Origin: Burkholderiales bacterium
GTDB lineage: Bacteria > Pseudomonadota > Gammaproteobacteria > Burkholderiales > WYBJ01
DNA: 64,000 nt
NCBI GenBank assembly: GCA_022841915.1
Contig: JALHQN010000018.1
Location: 1-64,000 of the forward strand
Direction of reading: 5' to 3'
Position 1 is the stretch's first letter; every line of letters starts with the position of its first letter. This document shows, one piece after another, positions 55,456-64,000 of this stretch. Position numbers and translations under genes: made by a program. Below the pieces are notes generated by a model. It did not search any database. It was not told where the DNA came from and saw only the letters and a program-made list of their open reading frames with translations.

Positions 55456-58429
55456 GCGTAATCGCCTCGAAGCCGGCGGACGAATCGATCGCTCGCATCC
55501 GCTCGAGTTCCGCTTCGACGGACGCAGTTTGACCGGTTACCGAGGCGACACCCTGGCCTCGGCGCTGCTGGCCAACGGTGTTCACTTGGTGGGTCGCAGT
55601 TTCAAGTATCACCGTCCACGCGGTGTGCTGGGAATCGGCGCCGAAGAGCCCAACGCCCTGGTGCAGGTGGCGCGCGGCGCGCAGACCGAACCCAACGTTC
55701 GAGCGACGCAGTTGATGCTCTACGAAGGGTTGGAGGCGAGCAGTCAGAATCGATGGCCGTCGCTCGCCGTCGATCTGGGTGGGCTCGCCGACCTTGCCTC
55801 TTCCTGGATGCCGGCGGGCTTCTACTACAAGACGTTCATGTGGCCGGCGCGCCTGTGGCCGTTCTACGAACGGGCGATTCGGCGCATGGCCGGGCTCGGT
55901 CGTGCACCCGCTGCAGCCGATCCCGACGACTATGATCATATGCACGCGCATTGCGACGTGCTGGTGGTCGGGGCCGGAGCGGCCGGTCTGGCGGCAGCGC
56001 TGGCTGCCGCTCGGTGCGGCGCACGCGTAATCCTCGCCGACGACCAGTCGGAGGCGGGCGGACAACTGCTGGGCGAGCGCTACGAGATCGGCGGCCGATC
56101 GGCGCTCGCATGGGTGAGCGGTGCGATGGCCGAACTGCGCGCCATGAGCGAGGTGCGTGTGCTACAGCGCACGACAATCACTGGCCACTACGATCATGGC
56201 TACCTGATCGGTTGCCAGGTGTTCAGGGAGCCTGGTCAGCCAGACCCGGTGGGCGTGCCGAGGCAACGCCTGTGGAAGATCCGCGCGCGTCGAACGGTGA
56301 TTGCCGCGGGCAGCATCGAGCGTCCCTTGGTCTTTCCCGACAACGATCGCCCCGGGATCATGTTGGCGTTCGCTGCCCGCGCGTACTGCAATCGCTATGG
56401 GGTGAGATCCGGCTCGCGCGTTGTGGTCGTCACCGCGTGCGACGATGCTTACCGGACGGCCCTGGATCTGGCGGCCGCCGGCGTCGGCATCGCCGCCGTC
56501 GTCGATCTGCGTCCGTCGGGAAGCGGCCACCTGCCGCGGCAGGTCCGAGCCCGAGGCATCGAAGTCCTGATCGGCCAGCGTATAGTGGGCGTTCGTGGGC
56601 GGGCGCGCGTTGAGGCCTTGCGCACGCAGTCGAGTGCAGGCGGGGCGATACGCGAAATCGCGTGCGATCTGGTCGCGATGAGCGCAGGCTGGATTCCGAG
56701 CGTTCACCTGTTCTCTCAGGCAAGAGGCGAACTGCAGTTCGATGAGCGTCTGGGCGTGTTCGTCCCCCTGGGTAGGCTGGAGAACGTCGTCTGCGTCGGT
56801 GCGGCGCGAGGGACGGCGAGTTTGCGCGGCGCCCTGCAGGACGGATTCTTCGCAGGGCAGGTGGCCGCGCAGGCGTGCGGGCTCGCCGGACGCGAGGAGG
56901 CGCAAGACATCGCCACGGTGGAGCCCGAAGAGGCGCCGCTCGATTGGCGTGGCATATTCGGCGCGGCATCGCTCGGTGGCCGGCAATTCGTCGATTTTCA
57001 GAACGATGTCACCGTCGACGATGTGCGCTTGGCGGTGCGCGAAGGTTATGACGCGCCCGAGCATCTGAAGCGGTACACGACGGCGGGCATGGGTGTCGAC
57101 CAAGGCAGAACGGGCAACATCAATGTGCTTGCGCTACTGGCCGAAGCGCGCGCCGAAGCCATGACGACGATCGCGCCGACCACCTTCCGTCCGCCGTACC
57201 AGGCACTGTCCTTCGGTGCGATCGCGGGTGCACTGGTTGGTCCGCTTCATGCGCCGACGCGCAAGACGCCCATGCACGACTGGCATGCGGGCCGCGGCGC
57301 AGTGTTCGAGAACGTGGGACAGTGGAAGCGCCCGCGCCACTACCCCAGCGCGGGCGAGACGCTTCAGGCGGCGGTGGATCGAGAGTGTCTGGCGGTGCGT
57401 CGGGGTGTGGCGATCGCCGATGTCAGTACGCTGGGCAACATCGATGTCCAGGGTCCGGATGCCGAGGCCTTCATCGATCGTATCTATTGCACGCGCATGA
57501 GTGCGCTGGGGATCGGACGCTGCCGCTACGGGCTGATGCTGCGCCAGGACGGGATGATATTCGATGACGGTATCGCAGCGCGGCTGGGGGAGCAGCATTA
57601 CCTCGTGTCGACGACGACCGCCGGCGCCGCGAGTGTATTCGCATGGATGGAGGAGTGGCTGCAGACCGAATGGCCCGACTTGCGCGTCTACTGCACCTCG
57701 GTCACCGAGCACTATGCACAGATCGCGCTTTCCGGACCGCGCAGCCTCGAGTTGCTCGGGCCGCTGGTCGATATCGAGCTCGACGCGATGCCTTTCATGT
57801 CGATGCGAGAGGCCCGCGTGGCGGGTGTGCCGGCACGCGTCTTTCGTCTGAGTTACACGGGCGGCCCGGGTTTCGAGATCGCCGTGCCGGCGGGGCGTGC
57901 CTACGAGTTGTGGACGACCCTCTTCGGGGCGGGCGAGCGCTTCGGCATCATCGCCTACGGCACCGAAGCCATGCATGTGCTGCGGGCCGAGCGCGGCTTC
58001 ATCATGGTCGGGCACGAGACCGACGGCAGTGTGACGCCGGGCGACCTGGGATTCGAAGGACGACTCGCGATGGACAAGCCATTCATCGGCAAGCGCTCGT
58101 TGCGCCGAGCAGATTTGCTGCGGCTCGATCGCAAGCGGTTGGTGGGCCTGCTGACCCAGGCGCCGGACTGCGTCTTGCCCGAGGGCGCGCAGCTCCTGGA
58201 TGAGCCGATCGATTCGCCACAGTCCGCTGCGCCAGTCGCGATGATCGGCCACGTGACGTCGAGCTATTTCAGCGCGCATTGCGCACGCTCCATTGCGTTG
58301 GGTCTCGTTCGAGGCGGGCAGGCGCGGCTGGGCGATACCTTGTATGCCTGGGTGGACGGGCGGGCGATCGAGGTCACGGTGACGGCACCCCGTTTTCTCG
58401 ACGCTGCGGGCAAGTATGCCTATGGATGA
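55448..58429 (+). CDS. soxA: Sarcosine oxidase alpha subunit
   Basis: The 993-residue subunit binds NAD+ and folate and channels the methyl group. Residues about 15-110 are the ferredoxin-like 2Fe-2S fold remnant (YRGDTLASALLANGVHLVGRSFKYHRPRG). CDVLVVGAGAAGLAAALAAARCGARV is the NAD-binding Rossmann domain. The last 400 residues are the aminomethyltransferase-like folate domain (RGVAIADVSTLGNIDVQGPDA, FRLSYTGGPGFEIAVP, EAMHVLRAERGFIMVGHETDG). ATG 55448 lies inside the soxD end, so translation is coupled. Length and order are normal for SoxA. Confidence 0.96.
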   Translation: MTERNRLEAGGRIDRSHPLEFRFDGRSLTGYRGDTLASALLANGVHLVGRSFKYHRPRGVLGIGAEEPNALVQVARGAQTEPNVRATQLMLYEGLEASSQNRWPSLAVDLGGLADLASSWMPAGFYYKTFMWPARLWPFYERAIRRMAGLGRAPAAADPDDYDHMHAHCDVLVVGAGAAGLAAALAAARCGARVILADDQSEAGGQLLGERYEIGGRSALAWVSGAMAELRAMSEVRVLQRTTITGHYDHGYLIGCQVFREPGQPDPVGVPRQRLWKIRARRTVIAAGSIERPLVFPDNDRPGIMLAFAARAYCNRYGVRSGSRVVVVTACDDAYRTALDLAAAGVGIAAVVDLRPSGSGHLPRQVRARGIEVLIGQRIVGVRGRARVEALRTQSSAGGAIREIACDLVAMSAGWIPSVHLFSQARGELQFDERLGVFVPLGRLENVVCVGAARGTASLRGALQDGFFAGQVAAQACGLAGREEAQDIATVEPEEAPLDWRGIFGAASLGGRQFVDFQNDVTVDDVRLAVREGYDAPEHLKRYTTAGMGVDQGRTGNINVLALLAEARAEAMTTIAPTTFRPPYQALSFGAIAGALVGPLHAPTRKTPMHDWHAGRGAVFENVGQWKRPRHYPSAGETLQAAVDRECLAVRRGVAIADVSTLGNIDVQGPDAEAFIDRIYCTRMSALGIGRCRYGLMLRQDGMIFDDGIAARLGEQHYLVSTTTAGAASVFAWMEEWLQTEWPDLRVYCTSVTEHYAQIALSGPRSLELLGPLVDIELDAMPFMSMREARVAGVPARVFRLSYTGGPGFEIAVPAGRAYELWTTLFGAGERFGIIAYGTEAMHVLRAERGFIMVGHETDGSVTPGDLGFEGRLAMDKPFIGKRSLRRADLLRLDRKRLVGLLTQAPDCVLPEGAQLLDEPIDSPQSAAPVAMIGHVTSSYFSAHCARSIALGLVRGGQARLGDTLYAWVDGRAIEVTVTAPRFLDAAGKYAYG

Positions 58430-58997
58430 GAAGGCGCCGGATAGCGCGATGAGCGGCGAGCGTACCGCCATCGTCGAGAGGGGATCGCGCACCAGCATCG
58501 TCGTGCGCGGCGATGCGCGGGATGTGCGATTCGTGCGGGCAATGGCCGCTGCGACCGGTCTCGAACCGCCCGTTGCGCCCGGTACGACCGCCCATCATCT
58601 GCTCGACGCCGTTCTATGGCTCGGTCCGGACGAATGGCTGGTCGTCAGCGAGACACAGCCAGGGCATGCGCTGGCTTCCCGCATGCAGCAAGCACTCCAG
58701 GGGCTGCATGCGGCCGTCATCGATGTGAGCGATGCGCGGGTGGTATACGCCGTCACGGGGGCGCATGCGCGCGACGTGTTGGCCAAGGGCTGCGCGCTCG
58801 ACTTGCATCCGCGTGCGTTCTCTCTGGGGCAATGCGCGAGCAGCCTCCTGGCCGAGGTGCCGGTATTGATCCATCAGCGCTCCGCCGAGCCGTGCTTTGA
58901 ACTGTATGTTGCACGCAGTGTCGGAGAGTATGTCCGGGCATGGCTGCGTGCCGCTGTCCGAGAACATCTCCACGCATCCGGAGGATCATCCCCATGA
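58416..58997 (+). CDS. soxG: Sarcosine oxidase gamma subunit
   Basis: The 193-residue subunit resembles a small aminomethyltransferase-fold chain, with LWLGPDEWLVVSE and VIDVSDARVVYAVTGAHARDVLAKGCALDLHP, the typical SoxG segments. It caps the sarcosine oxidase complex. The start overlaps the soxA end by 14 bases (ATG 58416, with GCGGG ahead); ATG 58422 is possible. The end overlaps the next gene by four bases. Confidence 0.93.
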   Translation: MPMDEKAPDSAMSGERTAIVERGSRTSIVVRGDARDVRFVRAMAAATGLEPPVAPGTTAHHLLDAVLWLGPDEWLVVSETQPGHALASRMQQALQGLHAAVIDVSDARVVYAVTGAHARDVLAKGCALDLHPRAFSLGQCASSLLAEVPVLIHQRSAEPCFELYVARSVGEYVRAWLRAAVREHLHASGGSSP

Positions 58998-59770
58998 CGC
59001 AGCCACGATCAAGAAGAAGTCTTTGGAGACGAACAGCAGGCTGGTCCGTGCTGCTGTGCCTGGTCTTGCCGATTCTCGCCTCGAGCGGCTGCACGATGCT
59101 CGGTGGCTCGGGCAGCGACTGGCGCAATGCACGCAGAGATTCCTCCCAGCAGGCGCCCGATCCGAGCACGACGCCGGAAGCCGTCGTGCAGGTCTACGCC
59201 GCTCGTACCGTCGGTTGGCGAGGCTCGCTCGGCGTGCACACCTGGATCGTCGTCAAGCCATCGGGGGCACGCGAATACACTCGCTACGAGGTCGTCGGCT
59301 GGGGCGTCATGCGCGGGTATCCCGCAATCCGGGTCAACCGCGGTGGCCCAGACAACTACTGGTTCGGTGCGCGACCCGAGAAACTCGTCGATCGTCGAGG
59401 TCCCGAGGTCGATGACTGGATCCGGCGCATCGAGACAGCGGTCGACACCTATCCCTACAAAGACAGCTACCGCACCTGGCCTGGCCCCAACAGCAACACC
59501 TTCGTTGCTCACGTCGCTCGCGTCGTGCCGGAGCTGCGCGTCGATCTGCCGCCCACGGCCATCGGCAAGGATTTTCTGCCCAATGGCTCGGTGCTTGCCG
59601 CGGCGCCGAGCGGCACGGGGGTTCAGTTCTCGCTATTTGGACTTCTGGGCCTCATGGGGGCCCTCGAAGAGGGCGTGGAACTCAACGTGCTGGGGCTTTC
59701 CTTCGGGCTCGACCTCAATACACCCGCTGTGAAACTGCCTGGGCTCGGTCGGTTGGGCTTGCCACAGTAG
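58994..59770 (+). CDS. DUF3750 family predicted lipoprotein
   Basis: The 258-residue protein has an arginine-rich start, a hydrophobic segment and a lipobox-like ILASSGC. The rest matches the DUF3750 family: VQVYAARTVGWRGSLGVHTWIVVKPSGAREYTRYEVVGWGV, NYWFGARPEKLVDRRGPEVD, TWPGPNSNTFVAHVARVVPELRVDLPPTAIGKDFLP. The conserved H, N and T residues recall NlpC/P60-like or DUF3750 folds, but no activity is known. ATG 58994 overlaps the soxG end (ATGA) with GGAGG ahead, which links it to the sox transcript although no functional tie is known. Confidence 0.83.
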   Translation: MTQPRSRRSLWRRTAGWSVLLCLVLPILASSGCTMLGGSGSDWRNARRDSSQQAPDPSTTPEAVVQVYAARTVGWRGSLGVHTWIVVKPSGAREYTRYEVVGWGVMRGYPAIRVNRGGPDNYWFGARPEKLVDRRGPEVDDWIRRIETAVDTYPYKDSYRTWPGPNSNTFVAHVARVVPELRVDLPPTAIGKDFLPNGSVLAAAPSGTGVQFSLFGLLGLMGALEEGVELNVLGLSFGLDLNTPAVKLPGLGRLGLPQ

Positions 59771-59985
59771 TCACTCGCTCGCTTCGCCGCGTTGCAGCGC
59801 GGGTGCTTTCCGATGCGGTACGACGCAGGGCGCGCTAGTGATAAGATCGAACAAAGTTGTGGCCCTGCTTGTCGACAAAGCAGCCACCGATGACCCGTGC
59901 ATCGACACGACACCTCAGTGCCGGTTGCTGTACGCGTCAATCCGTTTCGTCATTGCGCAATGACATCGCCAAAGGAGCTGCGCGC

Positions 59986-61215
59986 ATGGATTTTGCAATT
60001 GAAGATTCACCTGAGCAGGAAGCGTTTCGCAAGGAAGTGAAGGACTGGCTGCAGGAGAACATTCCCCCGGGCATCGAGCACTCGGTCGACCCCAAGGACA
60101 TGACTTACGAGCAGTATCAGATTCGCCGCGAACTCGGTCGTCGTCTGGGCAAGAAGGGCTGGCTGTACCCGACTATGCCAACGCAATACGGCGGCGCCGA
60201 TCTTCCCGCCGAAAAAACCATCATCCTCTACGATGAGATCGCCAAGACGGGGCTGGCGCTGCCGCCTTACTATGACGCCGGCGGGCGCATGGCTGCGCCG
60301 ACCATCCTCGTCTGGGGCACCGAAGAGCACAAGAACCGCTTTCTGCCGCCGATCTGCCGGGGTGAAGTGCGCACCTGGCAGTTGCTTACGGAGCCGGGCG
60401 CCGGTTCGGATCTCGCCGGCATCAAGACCACCGCCGTGCGCGACGGCGATGCCTATGTGGTGAACGGCCAGAAGGTCTATGTGGGCAGCTCGCATGGCGC
60501 CGACTATTCCTGGGCCATCGTGGTCACCGATCCCAAAGGCCAACGGCACAAGAATTTGTCCTGGCTGATGATCCCGATGAATCTGCCGGGGATCACCGTC
60601 GTGCCTATGGATCTGCTTGCCACCGGCGGCGAAGGCGGCAGTGGCTCCGGCGTGAAGAACTCGGTGTTCTTCGACAACGTCCGGGTGCCGGTCGAGTATC
60701 TGGTCGGTGGCGAGAACAACGGCTGGAAAGTGGCCACGACGCACCTGGAAGCCGAGCACGGCGGCATGGGACGGCTGGCCGATCGCCGCGTCATCTATGA
60801 GTTCATCGACTACTGCAAGGAGCGTCGCGATGGTGCAGCCATCATCGACGATCCTGCGGCCCGCGCTGAACTGGTCGATCTCTACATCGAATCGGAAATC
60901 ACGCGCTTGTTCGCCTTGCGCAACCACTGGCTCTCGCATACCGGCCAACCGCGTTCTTACGAAGGCTCGCAGTACAGCCTGCGCCGGAAGCTCTCCGGTC
61001 TGGACATCTCAGAGAAGATGCTGCGCATTGCCGGTCCTCAAGTGCTCACCAAGGACGAGCGCTGCGGCCCGCTCAAGGGCATGGTCGAATACTTCGTGCG
61101 CGATGCGATCACTTCACTGCATCCGGGAGCGACCACCGACATTCAACGAGTCATCATTGCGCGGCGCATGGGTGTGGGACGCGCCGAGCGCGAGCAAGCC
61201 GGCGCCTTGCGCTAG
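59986..61215 (+). CDS. Acyl-CoA dehydrogenase (larger subunit-like)
   Basis: A 409-residue FAD enzyme with EDSPEQEAFRKEVKDWLQENIP, PTQYGGADLPAEKTIILYDEIAKTG, WQLLTEPGAGSDLAGIKTTAV, NGQKVYVGSSHGADYSW and FFDNVRVPVEYLVGGENNGW. The C-terminal GATTDIQRVIIARRMG is the usual end, but the catalytic glutamate position reads HPGA. It is followed after only 15 bases by a second, different acyl-CoA dehydrogenase, so the two probably form a heteromeric enzyme of the kind found in steroid or branched-acid degradation. AAAGGAGC precedes the ATG. Confidence 0.85.
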   Translation: MDFAIEDSPEQEAFRKEVKDWLQENIPPGIEHSVDPKDMTYEQYQIRRELGRRLGKKGWLYPTMPTQYGGADLPAEKTIILYDEIAKTGLALPPYYDAGGRMAAPTILVWGTEEHKNRFLPPICRGEVRTWQLLTEPGAGSDLAGIKTTAVRDGDAYVVNGQKVYVGSSHGADYSWAIVVTDPKGQRHKNLSWLMIPMNLPGITVVPMDLLATGGEGGSGSGVKNSVFFDNVRVPVEYLVGGENNGWKVATTHLEAEHGGMGRLADRRVIYEFIDYCKERRDGAAIIDDPAARAELVDLYIESEITRLFALRNHWLSHTGQPRSYEGSQYSLRRKLSGLDISEKMLRIAGPQVLTKDERCGPLKGMVEYFVRDAITSLHPGATTDIQRVIIARRMGVGRAEREQAGALR

Positions 61216-61230
61216 CCCGGAGCAGACAAC

Positions 61231-62349
61231 ATGGATCTCTCTCTCGACCAAACACAGCAGCTTATCCAGGAATCCACGCGCGACTTCGTGCGTGGCGCAT
61301 GCAGCCGCGATGCACTCGTCAAGCTCGACAAGGACCCTGCCGGCATTTCCGCCAGTTTGTGGCCGAAGATCGCCGAACTGGGCTGGATGGGCATGGCGAT
61401 CCCCGAGGAATACGGCGGTACGGGCAACGCCCTGACCGATGTCGCAGTGCTCTACGAAGAACTCGGCGTCGGACCGGTGCCGGGGCCGCATTTTTCCTCC
61501 GGCGTCTTGTGCGCGCGTCTGCTTCTGGAGGCGGCCAGCGAGGCGCAGAAGAAGAAGCTCCTGCCCGAACTCGCATCCGGCGAGCGAGTGTTCGCGCTGG
61601 CGGCGACCGAGTCGCATTACGGCTGGATGCCTGAGCATGTTCGTATGACCGCGAGCAAGGACGGCTCCGGTTACAAGTTGACGGGCCGCAAAGTCTTCGT
61701 GCACGACGCGATGTACGCCACTGACTTGCTGGTGCTGGTGCGCACCGACGAGGGCATCACACTGGTACGTGTCGACGCCCGTGCAGCAGGCGTGACGACG
61801 CGCGCGCTCGACGGTTTCCTCACCAGTCTGGCCGAGGTCAGTTTCGACAAAGTCGGCGTGAGTGCCGCTGATGTGATCGGCAAGCCTGGTGGCGCCTGGG
61901 ATGCATTGCAGCTGGCGATGCTGGCCTCGGCGCCGGTGTTGTGCGCCTACAAGGTCGGCGGCTGCAAGGCCGTGTTCGAGATGTCGCTGCAATATTCGAA
62001 AGATCGCCTGCAGTTCGGGCAGCCGATCGGGCGTTTCCAGCGAGTCCAGGATCACATCATTCATATCGTGAACTATCTGGATGCCGCCCGCTGGACGACC
62101 TACGAAGCCCTTTGGAAGCTCGATACCAAGCAGGATGCGGCGAGCAGCGTGCATATGGCGAAATCGGTGTCTTCGGAGGGATATCTGCGCGCTTGCGACT
62201 TCGGGCACGAGGTGCATGCGGGGATCGGTGTCTCGCGCGAGTACGGACTGACCTTGCACACGAAGATGTCCCGTTCGCTCTATCATTGCCTGGGCGCGCC
62301 GAAAGAGCATCGCAAGCTGATGGAGAAGGTGCTGGGGCTGCTGCCTTAG
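61231..62349 (+). CDS. Acyl-CoA dehydrogenase (smaller subunit-like)
   Basis: The 372-residue partner shows LDQTQQLIQESTRDFVR, LGWMGMAIPEEYGGTGNALTDVAVLYEELG, FALAATESHYGWMPEHVRMTASKDG and SLQYSKDRLQFGQPIGRFQRVQDHIIHIV. Near the end, HAGIGVSREYGLTLHTKMSR stands where heteromeric subunits have a GGIGFTWEH-type sequence, so the glutamate may be the catalytic base supplied to the pair. The flavin-binding TEPGAGSD segment is much altered (TESHYGW), as expected for a subunit sharing its active site with a neighbour. Confidence 0.85.
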   Translation: MDLSLDQTQQLIQESTRDFVRGACSRDALVKLDKDPAGISASLWPKIAELGWMGMAIPEEYGGTGNALTDVAVLYEELGVGPVPGPHFSSGVLCARLLLEAASEAQKKKLLPELASGERVFALAATESHYGWMPEHVRMTASKDGSGYKLTGRKVFVHDAMYATDLLVLVRTDEGITLVRVDARAAGVTTRALDGFLTSLAEVSFDKVGVSAADVIGKPGGAWDALQLAMLASAPVLCAYKVGGCKAVFEMSLQYSKDRLQFGQPIGRFQRVQDHIIHIVNYLDAARWTTYEALWKLDTKQDAASSVHMAKSVSSEGYLRACDFGHEVHAGIGVSREYGLTLHTKMSRSLYHCLGAPKEHRKLMEKVLGLLP

Positions 62350-62373
62350 GTCTTTGCGCAGGCCGATTCAGCT

Positions 62374-62402
62374 CGGGCGTCCATGCCAGGCATGGACGCC
62401 CG
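62374..62402 (+). terminator. Terminator-like perfect inverted repeat after the acyl-CoA dehydrogenases
   Basis: CGGGCGTCCATGCC and GGCATGGACGCCCG are perfect 14-bp arms around a single A, 24 bases after the stop. TTGCGTTT follows. The stem is very stable; the T-tract is imperfect. Confidence 0.65.
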
Positions 62403-62792
62403 TTGCGTTTACGGAGGCCTGTCGTTTACGGGTGGCTGTCTGTGCCCAGCGTGTGCCCGACGGCGTGCGAGCTGCTCTCGCGAGAGATTCTCCTGCGCTC
62501 TGGCCAGAGAGAGCGGCTGACGGTGCTTGCCCGGCTTGGTCCGCACCTCGTCGCCGGCAGATCGAGAACATCATGCAGCGGCATCGATCGATGAGCCGCA
62601 TCCGCCAGTGGGCGCCGCGGCTTCAATCTGTGCCGTGATCGTGGCCTGCGCGACCCCGAAAACCAAGCGTCGACGCGATGGCGACGTTCGTTCGAGATTC
62701 GCGCTGCATGGCGCACCGCTGAGCGAAAGGAGGTTATTGCTTAGACCGCGGACGACATCGAGCGACAGCCTCGCGCCCGCGGTGGGATGTCA
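62403..62792. other. Intergenic stretch with no recognised gene
   Basis: These 390 bases lie between the acyl-CoA dehydrogenase terminator and the end of the convergent MlrC-like gene. Short frames on both strands are rich in Arg and Pro and show no domain or ribosome-binding site. Nothing convincing was found. Confidence 0.5.
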
Positions 62793-64000
62793 TCAGCTCG
62801 GACTGGCCTCGAATGCCGGACCCAGGGGCTCCAACCGGACCCCCTCGCGCAGGCGCTTGTAGGCGTATTCACGCGCATCCACCAGATGGGCCCCGGGCGC
62901 CACGGCGACCAGCACGCGTTCGGCGATGGGCTCGAAGTCCGCGCGGAAATGGCAGGTGCTCTTGACGACGAGAATCTTCTGTTCCGTCGGCTCGACACCG
63001 ATATGGCGGAAGATCTCCAGGTCGTAGGCCTGCATGCGCTTGCTGGCCACGACGATACTCACGCCGTCGATGGTCAATAGCGCAGTCGGCCCCAGGCTCG
63101 CCTCGCGCCCGCCGACGCAGGGACCTTTACAGAGGAACTTGCCGTTCGATAAACGAGCCACCCGAAACGTGCCATGAAACGGCGCGATACCGGGGAGCGG
63201 CGTGCATCCGCCGAGATCAATGGTGATCTGTGCGCCTTCGCCGGCTGCATGCGCGGCTGCCGCGGCCTTCGGATCCGTCAACACGCACAGTGCTGCCTTC
63301 TGCGCCTTGTTGCGCACCAGGGCTTCGAGCATGCCGGTGGTATCGCCGGTGCCGCCGCAGCCCGGGTTGTCCTGGGTATCGGCAATGACGACCGGCTTGG
63401 AGCTCTTGGCCGCGATCTCCATCGCTTGCAGGACGGCCTGATCGGGATCGAGCAAGGGCTGGGCGAATGCCGGCTCCAGGTCGCGCACATAGTTGAACAG
63501 GTAGTCTGCCGACTGTTCGACTTCCTCTTGCGAGTAGCCGTGCGCCACGACCGCCGGGCCGCATTCGGCGAGATCCGAGGGCGGGAAGCCCGCGCCGTAG
63601 CAAAGGTTGAGCACGTCGCCGCCTTCGCCCTCCGCTGACTTGCGCACGATGCCGCTGGACGGTTCCACCATGGTGCACTGAAAGTTGAGCGGCAACAGGA
63701 AGGGCAGTTTGCGATAGATGCGCACAGTGGGTTTGCCGCGCTCGAGCACCGTGGTCAGGATGCGTGCGGCGCGTCGACCCGTTTCGTCGCGGTCGATGTG
63801 AGGATAGGTGTAGTAGACCGCGATGCCGTCCGTCAATTCGGCCATGGCGGGGGTCAGGTTCGTGTGGTAGTCGAGGCTGATCACGACAGGGATGTCGGGC
63901 CCCACGACGGCTCGCACCCGGCGCAGCAGTTCCCCTTCGCCGTCCTCGAAATCCTCGGAAACCATGGCGCCGTGCAAGTCGAGATAAACGGCATCGACGG
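62793..64000 (-). CDS. M81 family metallopeptidase (MlrC-like), 5' part beyond the window
   Basis: The 402 visible residues run open to the window edge with VDAVYLDLHGAMVSEDFEDGEGELL at the visible start, so the true N-terminus lies outside. ISLDYHTNLTPAM holds the Asp-x-His metal site, and DTQDNPGCGGTGDTTGMLEALV and GPTALLTIDGVSIVVASKRMQ are typical of the MlrC/M81 family. MlrC (microcystinase C) hydrolyses linearised microcystin, but most members are unstudied, probably hydrolysing small amides or peptides. It converges with the acyl-CoA dehydrogenase pair. Confidence 0.88.
   Translation of the reverse strand, partial: VDAVYLDLHGAMVSEDFEDGEGELLRRVRAVVGPDIPVVISLDYHTNLTPAMAELTDGIAVYYTYPHIDRDETGRRAARILTTVLERGKPTVRIYRKLPFLLPLNFQCTMVEPSSGIVRKSAEGEGGDVLNLCYGAGFPPSDLAECGPAVVAHGYSQEEVEQSADYLFNYVRDLEPAFAQPLLDPDQAVLQAMEIAAKSSKPVVIADTQDNPGCGGTGDTTGMLEALVRNKAQKAALCVLTDPKAAAAAHAAGEGAQITIDLGGCTPLPGIAPFHGTFRVARLSNGKFLCKGPCVGGREASLGPTALLTIDGVSIVVASKRMQAYDLEIFRHIGVEPTEQKILVVKSTCHFRADFEPIAERVLVAVAPGAHLVDAREYAYKRLREGVRLEPLGPAFEASPS

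Overview
The window is GC-rich, densely coded bacterial chromosome. Its gene content points to a betaproteobacterium, probably near Burkholderiales or Rhodocyclales. The grounds are three Bug-type (TctC family) solute-binding proteins, the exbB-exbD-lpxK-trm112-kdsB-adk order, an endonuclease-type MutL, DUF423 and DUF3047 proteins, and a pyrophosphate-dependent phosphofructokinase beside a membrane pyrophosphatase. This placement is inferred from gene content only. No rRNA, tRNA or CRISPR array was recognised.

Layout. 0-9.5 kb: the 3' end of a group II intron, a 1675-residue protein with a very long charged helix and an AsmA-like C-terminus, an HD-domain protein, a small conserved protein, a Bug binding protein and a predicted exported methyltransferase. 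9.5-30.7 kb: a catabolic stretch with an enolase-superfamily enzyme, an aspartase, two MmgE/PrpD proteins, two more Bug proteins, an acyl-CoA dehydrogenase and a succinyl-CoA-ligase-like pair. Housekeeping genes are mixed in (DUF423, beta- and gamma-carbonic anhydrases, PhzF, nitronate monooxygenase, dusA, glpK, class I aldolase). 30.8-39.5 kb: one long minus-strand run, exbB-exbD-waaA-like-lpxK-trm112-kdsB-adk-pfp-hppA, joining envelope synthesis to adenylate and pyrophosphate metabolism. 39.5-52.8 kb: xseA, miaA, mutL, pntAB, a DUF3047 lipoprotein, an N-acetylmuramoyl-alanine amidase, tsaE, queG, a DUF4124 protein and a J-domain-like membrane protein. 53-64 kb: a methyltransferase, a complete heterotetrameric sarcosine oxidase operon (soxBDAG) with an overlapping DUF3750 lipoprotein, a pair of acyl-CoA dehydrogenases, and a truncated M81 (MlrC-like) peptidase.

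How the genes work together. The clearest unit is the pyrophosphate-linked glycolytic cluster: aldolase convergent with hppA, then pfp and adk. The aspartase-MmgE/PrpD pair and the MmgE/PrpD-CoA-ligase pair look like organic or amino-dicarboxylic acid degradation modules served by orphan Bug proteins. No complete new defence or biosynthetic system is visible. The best leads are the giant helix-AsmA protein, a set of DnaA-box-like sites beside AT-rich DNA between exbB and xseA, the degenerate WaaA-like protein, and enzymes whose signature catalytic residues are replaced (mandelate-racemase-like, J-domain-like).
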